Source: Heliocybe sulcata
Taxonomy: Eukaryota > Basidiomycota > Agaricomycetes > Gloeophyllales > Gloeophyllaceae
Direction of reading: 5' to 3'
DNA: 64,000 bases
Assembly (NCBI GenBank): GCA_004369045.1
Contig: ML213528.1
Coordinates: 231,662 to 295,661 of the forward strand
Position numbers and translations under genes: made by a program. Below are positions 23,239 to 35,274 of the stretch, one piece after another (position 1 is the stretch's first letter; every line of letters begins with the position of its first letter). The notes beneath the pieces were generated by a model that saw nothing but the letters and a program-made list of their open reading frames with translations, did not search any database and had not been told where the DNA came from.

Positions 23239-24262
23239 CTACCAATTATACTCCCCGCTATCATTCCAGAACGTCCCCGTCTTCCCTTTGATATCATCTA
23301 GCGCAAGCATCACCGGTGTTACCGCGCCCTGCTCCACAGTCTTCGGCGCCTTGTCGCCCGCCATATCCGTCTTCACCCAACCGGGACACACCGCATTGAT
23401 CAGCAGTCCTTTATCCTTATTCTCGTTCGCCAGGGCCCTGGTCAGGGCCGTCACGCCCATCTTCGACACCGCGTAGCCGGAAGCGTACCATCCCTTCTCC
23501 TTCCACGTGTTGCTGCGGACGTCGTCTCTGAATTGCTGCATCAGAGTATCGACAGCAGGGATCGTGAGCGCGGAGCGGAACTGTGAGGCGAGGGCTGGCG
23601 AGGAGAGCCGCGTCAGGACGCCCCCCGTACTGCTGACGTTGATGAGCCGGCCGTGTTCGCGATTCAAGAGCGGAAGGAAGGCAAGGCACATCTGTTATTT
23701 CGTCAGTCCAATGGTCATGTCCAGTACAGCCATGAAGCTATGATGCAGACCTCCTTGGTGGCGTAGTAATTTGTCTTGAGCGTCGTCTCCACAACGTGCT
23801 CGTCAAAGTTGGGACCCTTAGAAGCAATGGCAGCGTTGTTGATCAGGACGTCGATTTGTCCGTGCCGGGATTTCATGGATTCTGCCAATGCATCGATGGA
23901 TTGCTTGGAGTCGATGTCTAGCTGGGCAAACTCGATGGAGACAGAAGACGCCGCGCTTGCGCGCAGGGAGGACAACGCAGCGAGGCCGCGGGATTCATCG
24001 CGAGCAGTAAGCTAGATGGAGGTGGGTCAGGCCGCGACCATACGAGCTAGGTGAAGTGACCGTACATAGATGAGGAGACTGGAGGCGCCTGTGCTCTGCG
24101 CTAGATAAGATCCATCGAATTTAGCAGCAAGACGCTCGACGATGCCTTTGCCGATGCCTTTGTTCTGTTCCAGTCCTCTCAGTAAATTCTGTCGTTTTGT
24201 ACGTCATCGTATTGAGAACTCACCGCTCCCGTTACGATCGCGACAAGCTGCTTCCCAGACAT
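23239..24262 (-). CDS. Short-chain dehydrogenase, carbonyl reductase type
   Basis: This is a classical SDR that probably reduces carbonyl compounds with NADPH in the cytosol. The start MSGKQLVAIVTGA is followed by an intron and then NKGIGKGIVERL, so the TGxxxGxG cofactor motif reads TGANKGIG across the splice. IEFAQLDIDS and DVLINNAAI carry the conserved Asp and the NNA box. After another intron MCLAFLPLL leads to the catalytic Ser in RLINVSSTGG and the YAVSK motif, then VCPGWVKTDMAG. The TGANKGIG form and the long loop before YxxxK resemble human CBR1. Length is about 290 aa and no break is seen. It lies next to the free-standing thioester reductase, but a shared pathway is only a guess. Confidence 0.9.
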
Positions 24263-24909
24263 GGCTATGGGACACAAGAACTCTGGGGCACGCTCAGGAT
24301 GACTTCGGGCTATTTATGCTTGCCTCCATCGTCATAGACCGCTTTCTACACGTGGAATCGACCGACCATGTCCCCCACCTTAGTCATGCTACTTCCAAGT
24401 CGGCGCGTCGTACACGCAATCGGCGGCTTGGACTGATAAATTCGAGGTAAAATTTGGCGCTGAAGTCAGGAAGAGGTACAGCATTCTAGTCGTGCTTGGA
24501 CCTAAGAGCCGTAGTAAAGCGTGATTGAAGACGCAAGTGACAGAGGAGGTCCGCCTGATGTTCCCGACTCCTCCTAGTAGGCAAACAGGTAGGTAAATAG
24601 TGACACTAGTGAAGAGTGATCCAGACGACGTAACCGAGGAATTTTCCATTCGGAGACTTGCGCAAATACTGTAGGACTCAGGAGAGAGTCCGAAGAGACA
24701 CGCAGAGGTATGCGTACACTATGAGACACGGGTTGGCTTGCGCACGTTCAACCACTCGAGTCGCAAGACGTCGCAAGTCGAGTTCATTCAACAAGAGATG
24801 GCGTTGAGATGCGCGATCTACTTATGCAAATAGAAAGCAGAGAATGGGATACTCGGGATGGTCCGATGAAAAACAAGTACACTCTCAACACGAGTACTGT
24901 ATCATGTGC
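24263..24909. other. Intergenic, no gene seen
   Basis: About 650 bp between two minus-strand genes; it serves as the SDR promoter and the 3' flank of the reductase gene. Nothing else was recognised. Confidence 0.55.
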
Positions 24910-26455
24910 TCAGATAAAACCGACTTTCCTCCAATATGCCACCCATTTCTGCGCATCTTCGTAGTCAAGCCGACTTAGCTTGTCCAAAGCGGGACTGAAC
25001 GACCGAGCTTTCTCGGTGGCGTAAAGCAGCAGGCCAGCTCCTTCGTAGTGCTTATCGAAGCCAGTGGCCTTTAGGGAGTCGACGGTGTCGGCAATCCCCC
25101 GGAAGAAGCCAAGCAATGCAAAGACAGCCTGCCGGCACAGAATGAACAAGCCGCATGGCCACACAGGACGGTTAATTACTTACAGCTGGTTCATGCCCTT
25201 TCTTCTTGATGGACAGAGCCGCTGTCTCCCACTTCTGCACCCACTCGCGGAGGGGCACTAGGAGCAGCGGCTCGGAACCATCTCTGGCCAGTGCAGAGGC
25301 GACGTTGCCCATAAACGTTGACCACTCAACAGGTCTTGGATGCGCCACATTCAGAGCGAGGGGCGCGCTGGTGTCCGAGAAGGTCACATCTTCAACTACG
25401 GAGGCCACCGCATCCATGGGAACGAAAGAGACGACCTATATGTACCTGTTAAGTATCCAAGGGTGATCCAATGTAAGAACCACCTACCCCGCCAGTAACT
25501 GGCATACATTTCAAGGCTAGACTTACTTTTACGAGGCCGGGCATCCATTCAGTTACGGCCCAAGCGCCGTCGCTTCGGCTTCCGCAGATCTGATGTATCC
25601 TAAGGGACGTACTATCCAGACCGTAGTCTGCAGCCTTGGCTAGGATCTGGAGAGAAAGAACAGTAAGACGGGGGCCCAGTTTAGATGCAGATAATGCAGT
25701 AAACACACCTGCTCTGCCACATACTTTCCTTCTCCATAACCCCGAAAATTAGCGCCCACCGCAGTGCGCGGGTCCGATACAACCTCTTCAGGATAAGGGC
25801 CGTCCGCAACATTCCAACATTGACCAACGGAAATAGACGACGTAAAGACGAACTTCAAGCCGCTGCCGCATTTTGAGGTCAATGCAAAATCGATCAGACG
25901 GCGCGTCGCGCTGATGTTAGGTTCGAAAGATGGTAGACTGCGGCTGAAGCTGAGCGTCCACGCGTTGTGAATGATGTGGGTCACCGACGCGTGCATCTAG
26001 TAGCGCATGTACAGTCGCCGGAAGATTAGGGCCCTGTCTGCGATGGGTAGACGTGTGGCACTCACCTTCTCGTAGACTTCTACCTGCAAGCCGAGCAACG
26101 CTGCATTCGCGTCGCCCTCTAGAAAAACTACCTTGGCGCTCTGCAGCGTCTCGGTAGGCAAGCTCTTCTCCTCGAATGACTTCCTCTGTCTTACGGACGA
26201 AGGTCCATCCGAGGAGGCCCGATTGAATGCATACACCTTTGAGACCCTCGAACTATTGAGCAGATCAGAGAGGATATACGACCCGAGGCTACCCGTAGAG
26301 CCCGTAAGTAGAACGACAGCACCAGTCGTACGGGGACGACCCGTGGACGCCCGAGGGAAGTTGAGAGAGTACTTGTCGATCATGGCCGAAATCGCCTCGG
26401 CAGGCGTTCGGACACGCGTTCCTTTCCGGGCGAGAGGGGCAGGGAGGGATACCAT
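24910..26455 (-). CDS. Free-standing thioester reductase domain protein (NRPS-like reductase fragment)
   Basis: This is an NAD(P)H-dependent thioester reductase domain of the male-sterility/Lys2-C-terminal type. It starts at MVSLPAPLARKG (26453-26455), the first in-frame ATG after the upstream sequence. A linker, AEAISAMIDKYSLNFP, corresponds to AAIEDMVCKYSADFPKP after the carrier domain in the full-length gene at 58.3 kb. The Rossmann motif TGSTGSLGSYILS, SVTHIIHNAW, FVFTSSISVGQ and the catalytic YGEGK (GYGEGKYVAEQ) are all present. NVAHPRPVEWSTFM and the C-terminal helices end at WVAYWRKVGFI. There is no adenylation or carrier domain upstream: about 60 nt before the start lies a TATA-like stretch (26519-26526). 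It is either a real stand-alone reductase acting on another protein's substrate or a decaying partial duplicate. Confidence 0.82.
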
Positions 26456-27610
26456 CTTGCAGGCGCGTGATTGGAGACTTCGTGTAGTTATAGCTGGCAA
26501 CCCCTTCGTCGTGGGCAGTTATATGCTTTTGGACCCTCGATATTTTCCGGAACGGAGAACACTGTCAGAGACATCGAACGTCTGCGTCAGAGCACGTCAG
26601 GTTTGTTATGAACATGCCAAAGTTAGCAGGCAGCTTGACGGAACGCATGCTAATAATGAATGCGAGGTGCATGCGCTGCTGCCGTACTACCGTCCAGTAT
26701 GCGGTTACCCTTGTATGGTCAAGAAATAATGCCCTCAGTGATCATCGGCGCCGCTAGTGTACCTCAAGGTCTACGGTCGTATGCTGTCTGGCAGTGCGCT
26801 ACTTTGGAAGCATTGTCCGAGATATCCGGGCCGTCGCAGGTTTGACTACGTCCGTTTCCAAGGTTGACCAATTTGGGCTGAGGAGTGGGGATTTTTTAGG
26901 CATCGTCCTTGTGCTAATTGAGTGTATTGCTGCAAAAGGATATAGAAGCCATACCTTCAGTCCAAGTGGGCGCAGGCCGCTAACCACATCCCTATCCGAG
27001 CGTAATGCAAGACCTGCCAGTGAGCTCGGGCCACCTCGTTGCGACTACTGGGGACGTCACCATTTGAGTGTCCCCTATGGACCTAAACTTTTATGGCTAA
27101 ATTTGTCGCCAAGACGTTCGTAATCGATAATCGTTCAAGCTATCGTTGAAGCTGCCTACGGTACGTCATGCACGTATCATCGATATCTTGGTCGTTCGTC
27201 GTTAACAGATGGGAGTAAACAGTCAATCACCGATGCTTGAAGCCAATCTGCGTCATCTAATAATGTAATTCAGTGTCAACAATAAGGAATCGAGGACAAG
27301 TGGTTCGCTGAGAGTCATCATAGTCTCGTGCGTCCGGTTTCAGTCCAGGAGCGATACCGGACGCGAAAGAAACGCGGATTCACGTACAGGCCTGGGTACG
27401 AAGTGATTCTCGTAGGGATTCATACGTTGTACAGCAATTGGTGCATGCTGCACCATTTTGAGTAGGAGAAAAGACATTTTGACAAACACCGAATAATGAT
27501 AGGCTTGGTGGTACGGAGGAGAAGAGCTTGAAACAAGAACATTGCATGACAACTTGATAATGTGTTGAATAAGGCGAAGCTTTGATCGATAAAGACAGGA
27601 CGGGAGTAAT
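26456..27610. other. Intergenic, no gene seen
   Basis: About 1.15 kb with only short ORFs. It includes the promoter of the reductase and the 3' flank of the cytochrome oxidase gene. No leftover adenylation or carrier domain sequence was recognised upstream of the reductase. Confidence 0.55.
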
Positions 27611-28366
27611 CTATTTGGACTGGACGAAACCCTTGCCCGAGTAACCCTCCGACGAGATACCTGGAAACGCCGTAAGCCAAGGGCCCAAGACGCGTCGGAT
27701 AACGAGACACGTCGATGCCTACCTGAGATGGGGTCGAGCTTTAGCTCCTTCGCGCGCTCATTGCTCTTCTCCTGCCACTCCCTCGTCATCGTCTTTGGTG
27801 GGCTGACAGCTGCACCGCGCGTCAGTAAACGTTCTCGAGACTTCAACCTCGAACACTTACTCATCTGCCGGAGACCCCAGTACAGGAGGGAAGAGGTAAC
27901 GACGATAGCAGCAGTGCCGAAAAGAATCTTAACGCCAGAGCCAGGAGGGCTGATGGGCGCACGAGGGCCGTGTGGGCCGAACGCGACGTAGTACGCTACC
28001 ATTCGATGTCACACCACAAATTCCACAATGAATTCGTTCATAAGACACGAAGCCGGCACCAACATCAGCATACGTCTTGGAAAATTAGCCACGACCGGAG
28101 CGGTACACACCAGCCTTCTTCTCGTCAATCGACAACTCTTTCCAGTCTTTCTTCTGAATCGCCTCCAATTGCTGGTGCACGGCCAGCTGCTCGTCGCCGC
28201 TCATCTTCTCCCACTGTGCCTCGACATTCGACAGCGGGATCACGCTCGCAGTTGTCTGGGAGTTCGACCCGCTCGCCGTACCCACGGACGGGGCCGCCGT
28301 CGCGAGCGCGCGCACGCGCAGCGGGTTGATTTTTGTTGTTTGACGCGCCAGGCGAAGGGCTTGCAT
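27611..28366 (-). CDS. COX5: Cytochrome c oxidase subunit IV, mitochondrial
   Basis: This is the nuclear-encoded subunit of respiratory complex IV (mammalian COX4, yeast Cox5). The start MQALRLARQTTKINPLR is a basic, acid-free leader fit for mitochondrial import. VEAQWEKMSGDEQ and KKDWKELSIDEKKA lead across an intron to YYVAFGPHGPRAP. The single transmembrane segment (VKILFGTAAIVVTSSLLYWG) is followed by two more small introns and TMTREWQEKSNERAKELK. The last exon gives YSGKGFVQSK with the stop at 27611-27613. Length is about 173 aa, normal for the family. No break is seen. Confidence 0.93.
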
Positions 28367-28792
28367 GCTGCTGCCGACGAGAACAAGAGCGAGCAATTAG
28401 AGGAGGTAACGGGGTACGTCTATGGGGAGAGCAGTCTGAACAGACGTCGGACGGGACGAAAATGGCGCGTGGTAAACGCCGAACTGCCCATTCGCTCCCT
28501 CGGAACGAACCGGAATATCCTTGTACCTCGACCTCGAGTCTGGTATTGTCGAGGCTTCCATCGCATACAGAACGCCATCACCACATGCCAGCCACTCACC
28601 ATTATCTACAAATAGTCGTGAGTGCACCTAGCTAACAGAAGGAGCACAGCTGTTCAGAATATATTAGCTGTTACTGACTAGTAATCACAAGCAGAGAAAA
28701 CAGAGCGACAGATATATCGGAAATCAACGAGATTGGCTCAGCAGATTGCAAGAGAAAAGCGATGAAGTAGTACAACGTGAAGACGTAGTAAT
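28367..28792. other. Intergenic, no gene seen
   Basis: This holds the promoter of the cytochrome oxidase gene and the 3' flank of the zinc-knuckle gene. No further exon was recognised. Confidence 0.55.
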
Positions 28793-29935
28793 TTATGCGG
28801 CAGCCTCTGCGGCAACGCCGGGGCAATCCTTGGAGATGTGCCTGCGAAAAGGTCAGTCAGGTATTCTATACACCACTGAGAAAGAATAACACGAACCCCT
28901 CAGAGCCACACGTGTAGCAAGCCCTCCTCTGCGGCTGGGGACAGTCCTTCGAGATGTGGCCCTGTACCATGCTGTCAGTCGGGCATCCTGCAAATGCGCT
29001 GCACCTCTACTTACGAAGCCAGAGCAGTTGTAGCACTTCGCACCCTGGACACAGTCACGCGACATGTGGCCTACACCACCGCAGGTGTAGCTGAAGACTG
29101 GTCAGTACACCAATACAAGTAGGGTGTCATCTTATACTCACCAAGTCTTTTGATTACCGCCGAAGGAGCCATAGCTACCTCCGCTGTAGCCTCCAGCTCC
29201 ACCTCCACCAGGGGCTTGAGGGCAAGCGCGCGCGATGTGGCCGACCTTGCCGCACCGGTAGCACTCTGCTCCAGTGGAAGCACCACCACCACCGCCGTAG
29301 TTACCGCCAGCTGCGGTGGTTTCCGGGCATTCTCGGCTCTGGGATCAAAACGCAGGAGGTCAGTGTCGAGTTCCTGGAGTTCACATTAGCACTAACAATG
29401 TGACCTTCCTGACCGCACTTGTAGCAAGACTTAGGCTTGCTCTCCATAGTGCAATCCCGCGAGACATGACCCTCCATGCCGCCTAAAGACCAATCAGATA
29501 ATCATTGTGAGTGCAAAGGCGGAGAATGCTCACAGTTGTAGCTAACAGTAGCAGACCGCGGTGTCAAAAGCACTTCCCAGCACGGGTAGAAGGAGACTCA
29601 TTACCAGGTAGGGGTGCCCGCCTTAGGGCAGTTAGCAGCCTGGTGTCCGACTGCATATCAACAAGACGGCAGGGTGTTGGCGGCAGTGCCGAAGGGACAA
29701 CATAGGCATGGATCAAAAGAGTGTATTGATCGCCATCGGTATGTCGTATTTGTATCAAGTTTGCGGTACATAAAAGAATGACCATAAAACCCGTCAGCAC
29801 AACTCTCCACACGCAAGAAAGAGGGAAGAAGCCGCCGCAAGAGGTGTAGTCTAATCGCCACACCTCCGTAGCATCGACAGCACGAAAACGCCACGCACAT
29901 CCACCACAATTAAAGCAGCCACGAGCGCCGGCCAT
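28793..29935 (-). CDS. CCHC zinc-knuckle nucleic-acid-binding protein (CNBP/Gis2/Byr3 type)
   Basis: This is a small cytoplasmic RNA/ssDNA-binding protein of the CNBP group, linked in other fungi to translation. The start [12 protein letters not shown] (29933-29935) opens the first of seven C-x2-C-x4-H-x4-C knuckles. The others read [69 protein letters not shown] and [14 protein letters not shown]. Most introns cut inside knuckles, so the gene has many tiny exons. Two glycine-rich linkers flank the fourth knuckle ([11 protein letters not shown] and [15 protein letters not shown]). The stop is at 28793-28795 after VAAEAAA. Seven knuckles is the standard number for this family. Confidence 0.93.
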
Positions 29936-30670
29936 ATTTGCTTTCTGCAACGGTATGCAAGTTCTAGAGTTTCGTTAGACTTTCAGACGCCCTTGATCTT
30001 TGCGCACTGATCCTCGACGCCGTCGACAGGAGCCGAGACCAGGAGGGGGACATACATTTCCTCACGAGTCAGTCACGGCAGCCGTCGTCAACGATTGTTG
30101 GCCTGAGCAGAGAGGGGTCTAGTGCGGGGATGAAGAGCGTTGAGGAGAAGAAAAAAGACTGGACTACAGCGCATTACATAAACTAAAGATCACGTGGACC
30201 GTAGCGCCCAGCGCCGAATGCTGATTGGCTGACTGGTTTCTCGCCGTACAGCTGGGCTCACGTATTTTCGTCCTTCTGGCGATATATAAACTCGGGAATC
30301 AGGCAGCTGACTCGCTCCAGGCAGGCAGACTGCCAAGGCGGGGCTGCAAGGAGAAGGTGACGGCAGCGGACACTTCGCCGCGATCTGCTATGTCTCTTTT
30401 ATCTTTTGGCGACGGGAACTCTCAAACCATACGCTGCCGAGCTGGAGGTGCGCAGGGACGCGGGACAATCGACGGAGAGAAGGGCCACACGAGTTCGACA
30501 GCGGTGGAGGGATGAAGTGACCCTGCTCTACAGTGTGGTTGTGTACGAAAATGGATATATTAGAGCTTTTGTTGCGGGAATTCCGAGTAGCGGAGTGCAT
30601 GGGCTTGATGAAGTTCTCGTCTATGCCGACATGCAATATCAGCGGGCATGTGCACCAGCAGTCATCCCAT
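29936..30670. other. Intergenic, promoter side of the zinc-knuckle gene
   Basis: About 735 bp upstream of the CNBP-type gene and downstream of ATP15. A TATA-like stretch (near 30281, plus strand) and an open frame that runs on antisense to ATP15 are present. The frame lacks an ATG at its start and shows no family match, so I call no gene. Confidence 0.5.
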
Positions 30671-30996
30671 CTATTTGGCTCCAGCCGCAGCCTTGCCTTC
30701 GGGTGGAACTAGGTACACCTGTGGAAAGTCACCGTGAATATGGGCAGGAGATGTCAGAAGCAAGTACGCACCTGCTCGCCACCCTGGCCGTTCTCCCAAT
30801 GCTGGTACCGCAAGGCGGTCAAGCCCCTCTTCTCGGCCTTTACGCGCTCGCTCTCCTTCAGAGACTGGCGCAGAGCCCGAGCGCAGATCTGCGAGTAACG
30901 GTTGAACCTGCGAAAGATGCCTCCTAGTTAAACCTCTATTAAATCGTAGACACAAAATACTCACGTAAAGTGCGAACGCCAGGTAGCACTGCTCAT
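30671..30996 (-). CDS. ATP15: ATP synthase subunit epsilon, mitochondrial
   Basis: This small subunit of the F1 central stalk joins gamma and delta in the mitochondrial matrix. Three short exons give 71 aa. The first is MSSATWRSHF at 30996. After an intron comes TFNRYSQICARALRQSLK, ERVKAEKRGLTALRYQHWE and NGQGGEQ. The last exon is VYLVPPEGKAAAGAK with the stop at 30671-30673. The W-R-x2-F-x2-N/Y-Y-x3-C-A-R-x2-R pattern is diagnostic of eukaryotic epsilon. It is easily missed because no exon is long. Confidence 0.92.
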
Positions 30997-31311
30997 CGTG
31001 ATGGACGGTGTAGAAGGACAGAAGGAAGCTGACGGTCGTGAAAGACGGGCCCGGCGACACCCGGCAGACCGCGTGGCAATGACATACGCGCGAATTAGGC
31101 GCCTGCAGTGCTCGCAGCTGCTTCACTTCGAGGGGTATCCACTGCAGCAACCATCCTTGTCTCTTGTCTTAGTACTGCTTTCCTCACAGACCTGCTCTCC
31201 TGCTGTTCTAATACCGAAGGCCTTCAATACAACCGCGTGAATACTGATACAAATACCCTTCGGATTTCTAATCGACCACACACCCCGGCACTTGAACGTC
31301 CCGACGCGCCA
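30997..31311. promoter_or_regulatory. Divergent promoter region, ATP15 / Rab GTPase
   Basis: About 315 bp between start codons on opposite strands must hold both promoters. I could not name a specific element. Confidence 0.5.
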
Positions 31312-32693
<1,382 letters not shown>

Positions 32694-33161
32694 TATATAC
32701 GCGGACATGGACGGATGTACCTTCCCCTTCCTCTGACACGTTTTGTAGCATTGACACCTGTTGTTCTTGCTGTTGTACTAGTATCTTTATGTAATCATCT
32801 ATCTGCTCGCGGGGACATGAGAGTAGCGTAGACCAACCATCTTCTAATGCAATCCTTCTGATTCCTGATTGATGGGTCCACACGATGAAGGATATGGATG
32901 TGGGTGATTGTACACGGATAATGTCACATTGCCATAACTTAATGTTACATACTAGGAGACGGATGTGTACGGTACTTGGTTCTCATATACAAATGGTGAA
33001 GTTAGGTGCAATAGAATAAATTAGGATGAAGCGCCCCTAAGGTACCCAAAGTCAGTGACCCCATGCGAATGCGCCACACGACCCGAACCCAGGAATAACC
33101 CCGCGTGCCCCAGAAGATGGGAAGACAGCCAGCTCCCAGCCTCTCACTTTCCGGCTGTTCG
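32694..33161. other. Intergenic between convergent genes
   Basis: These are the 3' flanks of the Rab and phosphatase genes, which converge here. No exon was recognised. Confidence 0.6.
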
Positions 33162-33647
33162 TCAGCTCGGCTTGATCGAGTCCGCATACTCCTTCAATTG
33201 CGACACGAACCCGAAGTTGGGCTCCGCGGCGGGACGTTTCTCCTTGACGAACTGGACGGCCTGCTGGGGCGTCCACCCGTATGCCGCGATGAGGAACGCG
33301 GACACAACGCTTGCGCTGCGGCTCACGCCCTGCGCACAGTGCACGAGGACCTTCGCGTTCCCATCCCGCAGTGCTTCTCTCACGAAGGATGTCGCGCTTG
33401 GGAGGTGAGCGGCGAGCTCGGCGAATGGGTGGTCCTCGAGCGGTATTTGCTTCGACTTGACCGAGGGGGGGATCACGACGCTCCCACGCATAGCGGAGAG
33501 GACGTGGGTGATACCCAGCGCGGAGAGGAGGGCGGGGTTCTCTGCGCATGAGAGGTCGGACAAGTATAGTCGGGGAATGATTTCTGTGATGTCGGACGAG
33601 AGACGAGATGGCGTGCGGGGGGTAAGTGTTCGTGTTCTGGTGGTCAT
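33162..33647 (-). CDS. Dual-specificity protein phosphatase
   Basis: This is a cysteine-based phosphatase of the DSP family with no other domain. The reading frame is uninterrupted. I start at MTTRTRTLTPRTPSR (33645-33647), giving 161 aa; a longer form from MSLSLSFQPY or MCGTTPER upstream in the same frame is possible. Core motifs are ITEIIPRLYLSDLSCA, ITHVLSAM, a general-acid region IPLEDHPF, the active site HCAQGVSRSASVV (HCxxGxxRS) and the closing helices GWTPQQAVQFVKEKRP and NFGFVSQLKEY. Substrates cannot be told from sequence. Confidence 0.9.
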   Translation of the reverse strand: MTTRTRTLTPRTPSRLSSDITEIIPRLYLSDLSCAENPALLSALGITHVLSAMRGSVVIPPSVKSKQIPLEDHPFAELAAHLPSATSFVREALRDGNAKVLVHCAQGVSRSASVVSAFLIAAYGWTPQQAVQFVKEKRPAAEPNFGFVSQLKEYADSIKPS

Positions 33648-35274
33648 GTCGTGTCGTGGGCGATGAGTATAGTATGGCTGGAAGGACAAGGACAAGGACA
33701 TGGTGGTCAGTGAGAGAGTGCGTTCAGGAGTCGTGCCACACATGTGCGGGCCATACGCACCATAATACACGACGTCCGCAGTCCAAGTATTCAGCTACCG
33801 AAAAGATAGCAGGAGGCTGTGCGCTTAGCAGAGAGTGGGTCGGGCCGGAGTATGCTGGTGATTTGGAACGAGAGAGTTCCGCACAGGTATAACCAGAGTT
33901 GGAGGGAGCTGCGACAGGAGGAGTAGAGGAGAAAAGCAGGAGGGGTCCGAAACAAGAGACAAGGCGGGGAGAGCCAAAGAGACCGGGAATGCTCAGTCCT
34001 TTTGTATCACAGCGAATGACAGGTCGCATGCAGGAATGGCGAGTTTGCAGGGCTGAACAATCTGAAGATCACTGCAAAGATCACTGGGCATCTTGCTCCG
34101 ACGCACAGCTTTTCCCCGGCTCCGGCTGTCTTCGCATCAACCCATCCCGACAGATGTGATTGATCAAGCAATACGCAGCCTCGAGCCTGGCCGTGCGCAG
34201 GGCAATCGCAGGCCCGCCGACCTACCGTACATTTTGCTATAGTCGTCTGTACAGCCTTGCTTCGACTGAATCGGAGCCTGAACAGTCGGGAGATGACCCT
34301 TTGGATATCTTTCGGGGTGGACTACCAATGTCCTCGAGGCATTTAGAGAAATTAGAACCGGGGAACACTTTCATAAGTGCGACCGAGATCAGAGAGAACA
34401 TACTGCAGCGTGTAGTATGAAGAAAGAAGCTTGATGTCGGGTAGTATCGCGTCGCTGCCCGAACCATGCTCGGACGTACGCGATTCCGCTGCACAATCCT
34501 GACGGACATAATGAAGGAAAATGGGGACGTCACCGTAGAGCAACTGCAGGATTGCCGACGAAAGAAAGATGCAACCGGCAGTGGACGACACTGGGAAGCC
34601 TTCAACGTTGCAACTCCCTGGATTGGAAACGTCCATACCATATAGGGATTCAGAGGACTAAATATCACACCGTCGCTCCCAGTCTTCCGGGAGACTAAAC
34701 CCAAGCCTGATAAAGCAACCACCGGAGCTGCGCGACGGCGTCGGCAGCTGTGCGCCCACATCCTAGCACACACAGCCTTGCCCGCCCCTGTCTCCCGAGC
34801 TCATCCCGACACTCTTGTCCCGACATGTCTCGCAGAGACAGTATGCTCCGCACTGATGGTACCTGCGGAACAACGAGCTCAAGGGGGTTGACAACCTGAC
34901 AGGTGAACTCGCCCTTCGGGATCAGTCTCGAGCACTAGACTAAACGCCGCTCGGCGCCTCCGTACCCTGTCGTAAAATACTCTGTTCCCCCTTAACATGT
35001 CTAACCCAGGCTACCCGCCTGGCATTTTGATAAAAGGGATGCATACTCCTAGTACATTCAAGGCCAAACAAAGACATAATAAAAACAGTAACGTAGACAG
35101 CCATCGACGCTAATGTGAGACAATCAGAGGACATCGTGAGCATCATGAGACTAGAGAAATCAACGCGCATATAAGAGACAGGAGGAAACCTTTTGGACAA
35201 CTACCGCGACAGTGATGAGAGCAGGAGAGTTCGTATAACAATGCAGCATGCGATCGTGGGTGGAGACAAAACAC
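33648..35274. other. Gene-poor stretch around a gene remnant
   Basis: Besides the remnant at 34160-34420, this 1.6 kb contains the phosphatase promoter and the 3' flank of eIF4A. No other supported gene. Confidence 0.5.
34160..34420 (+). pseudogene. Remnant of a mitochondrial-type protein gene, start codon lost
   Basis: An open exon encodes a basic, acid-free leader (KQYAASSLAVRRAIAG) and a well-formed segment PLDIFRGGLP, LEKLEPGNTFISATEIRENI. The expected Met codon is TTG (34160-34162) and a stop precedes it, so there is no ATG for this frame unless an upstream exon exists. After 34420 the homologous-looking reading ends and I find no convincing continuation. The segment faintly recalls the N-terminal part of mitochondrial ribosomal protein bS18 of fungi, but the S18 core is not visible. 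I read it as a broken host gene, with low certainty about identity. Confidence 0.35.

Noticed and set aside
30406-30927. Long plus-strand open frame (173 codons) over ATP15
   Set aside because: It begins at a TTG, overlaps ATP15 exons antisense, and its second half mirrors that gene's codons. No family motif.
33648-33770. Longer N-terminus for the dual-specificity phosphatase
   Set aside because: The frame is open but the first codon of the longest form is GTG and the extra residues are low-complexity; a start at 33647 is simpler, though an internal ATG upstream stays possible.
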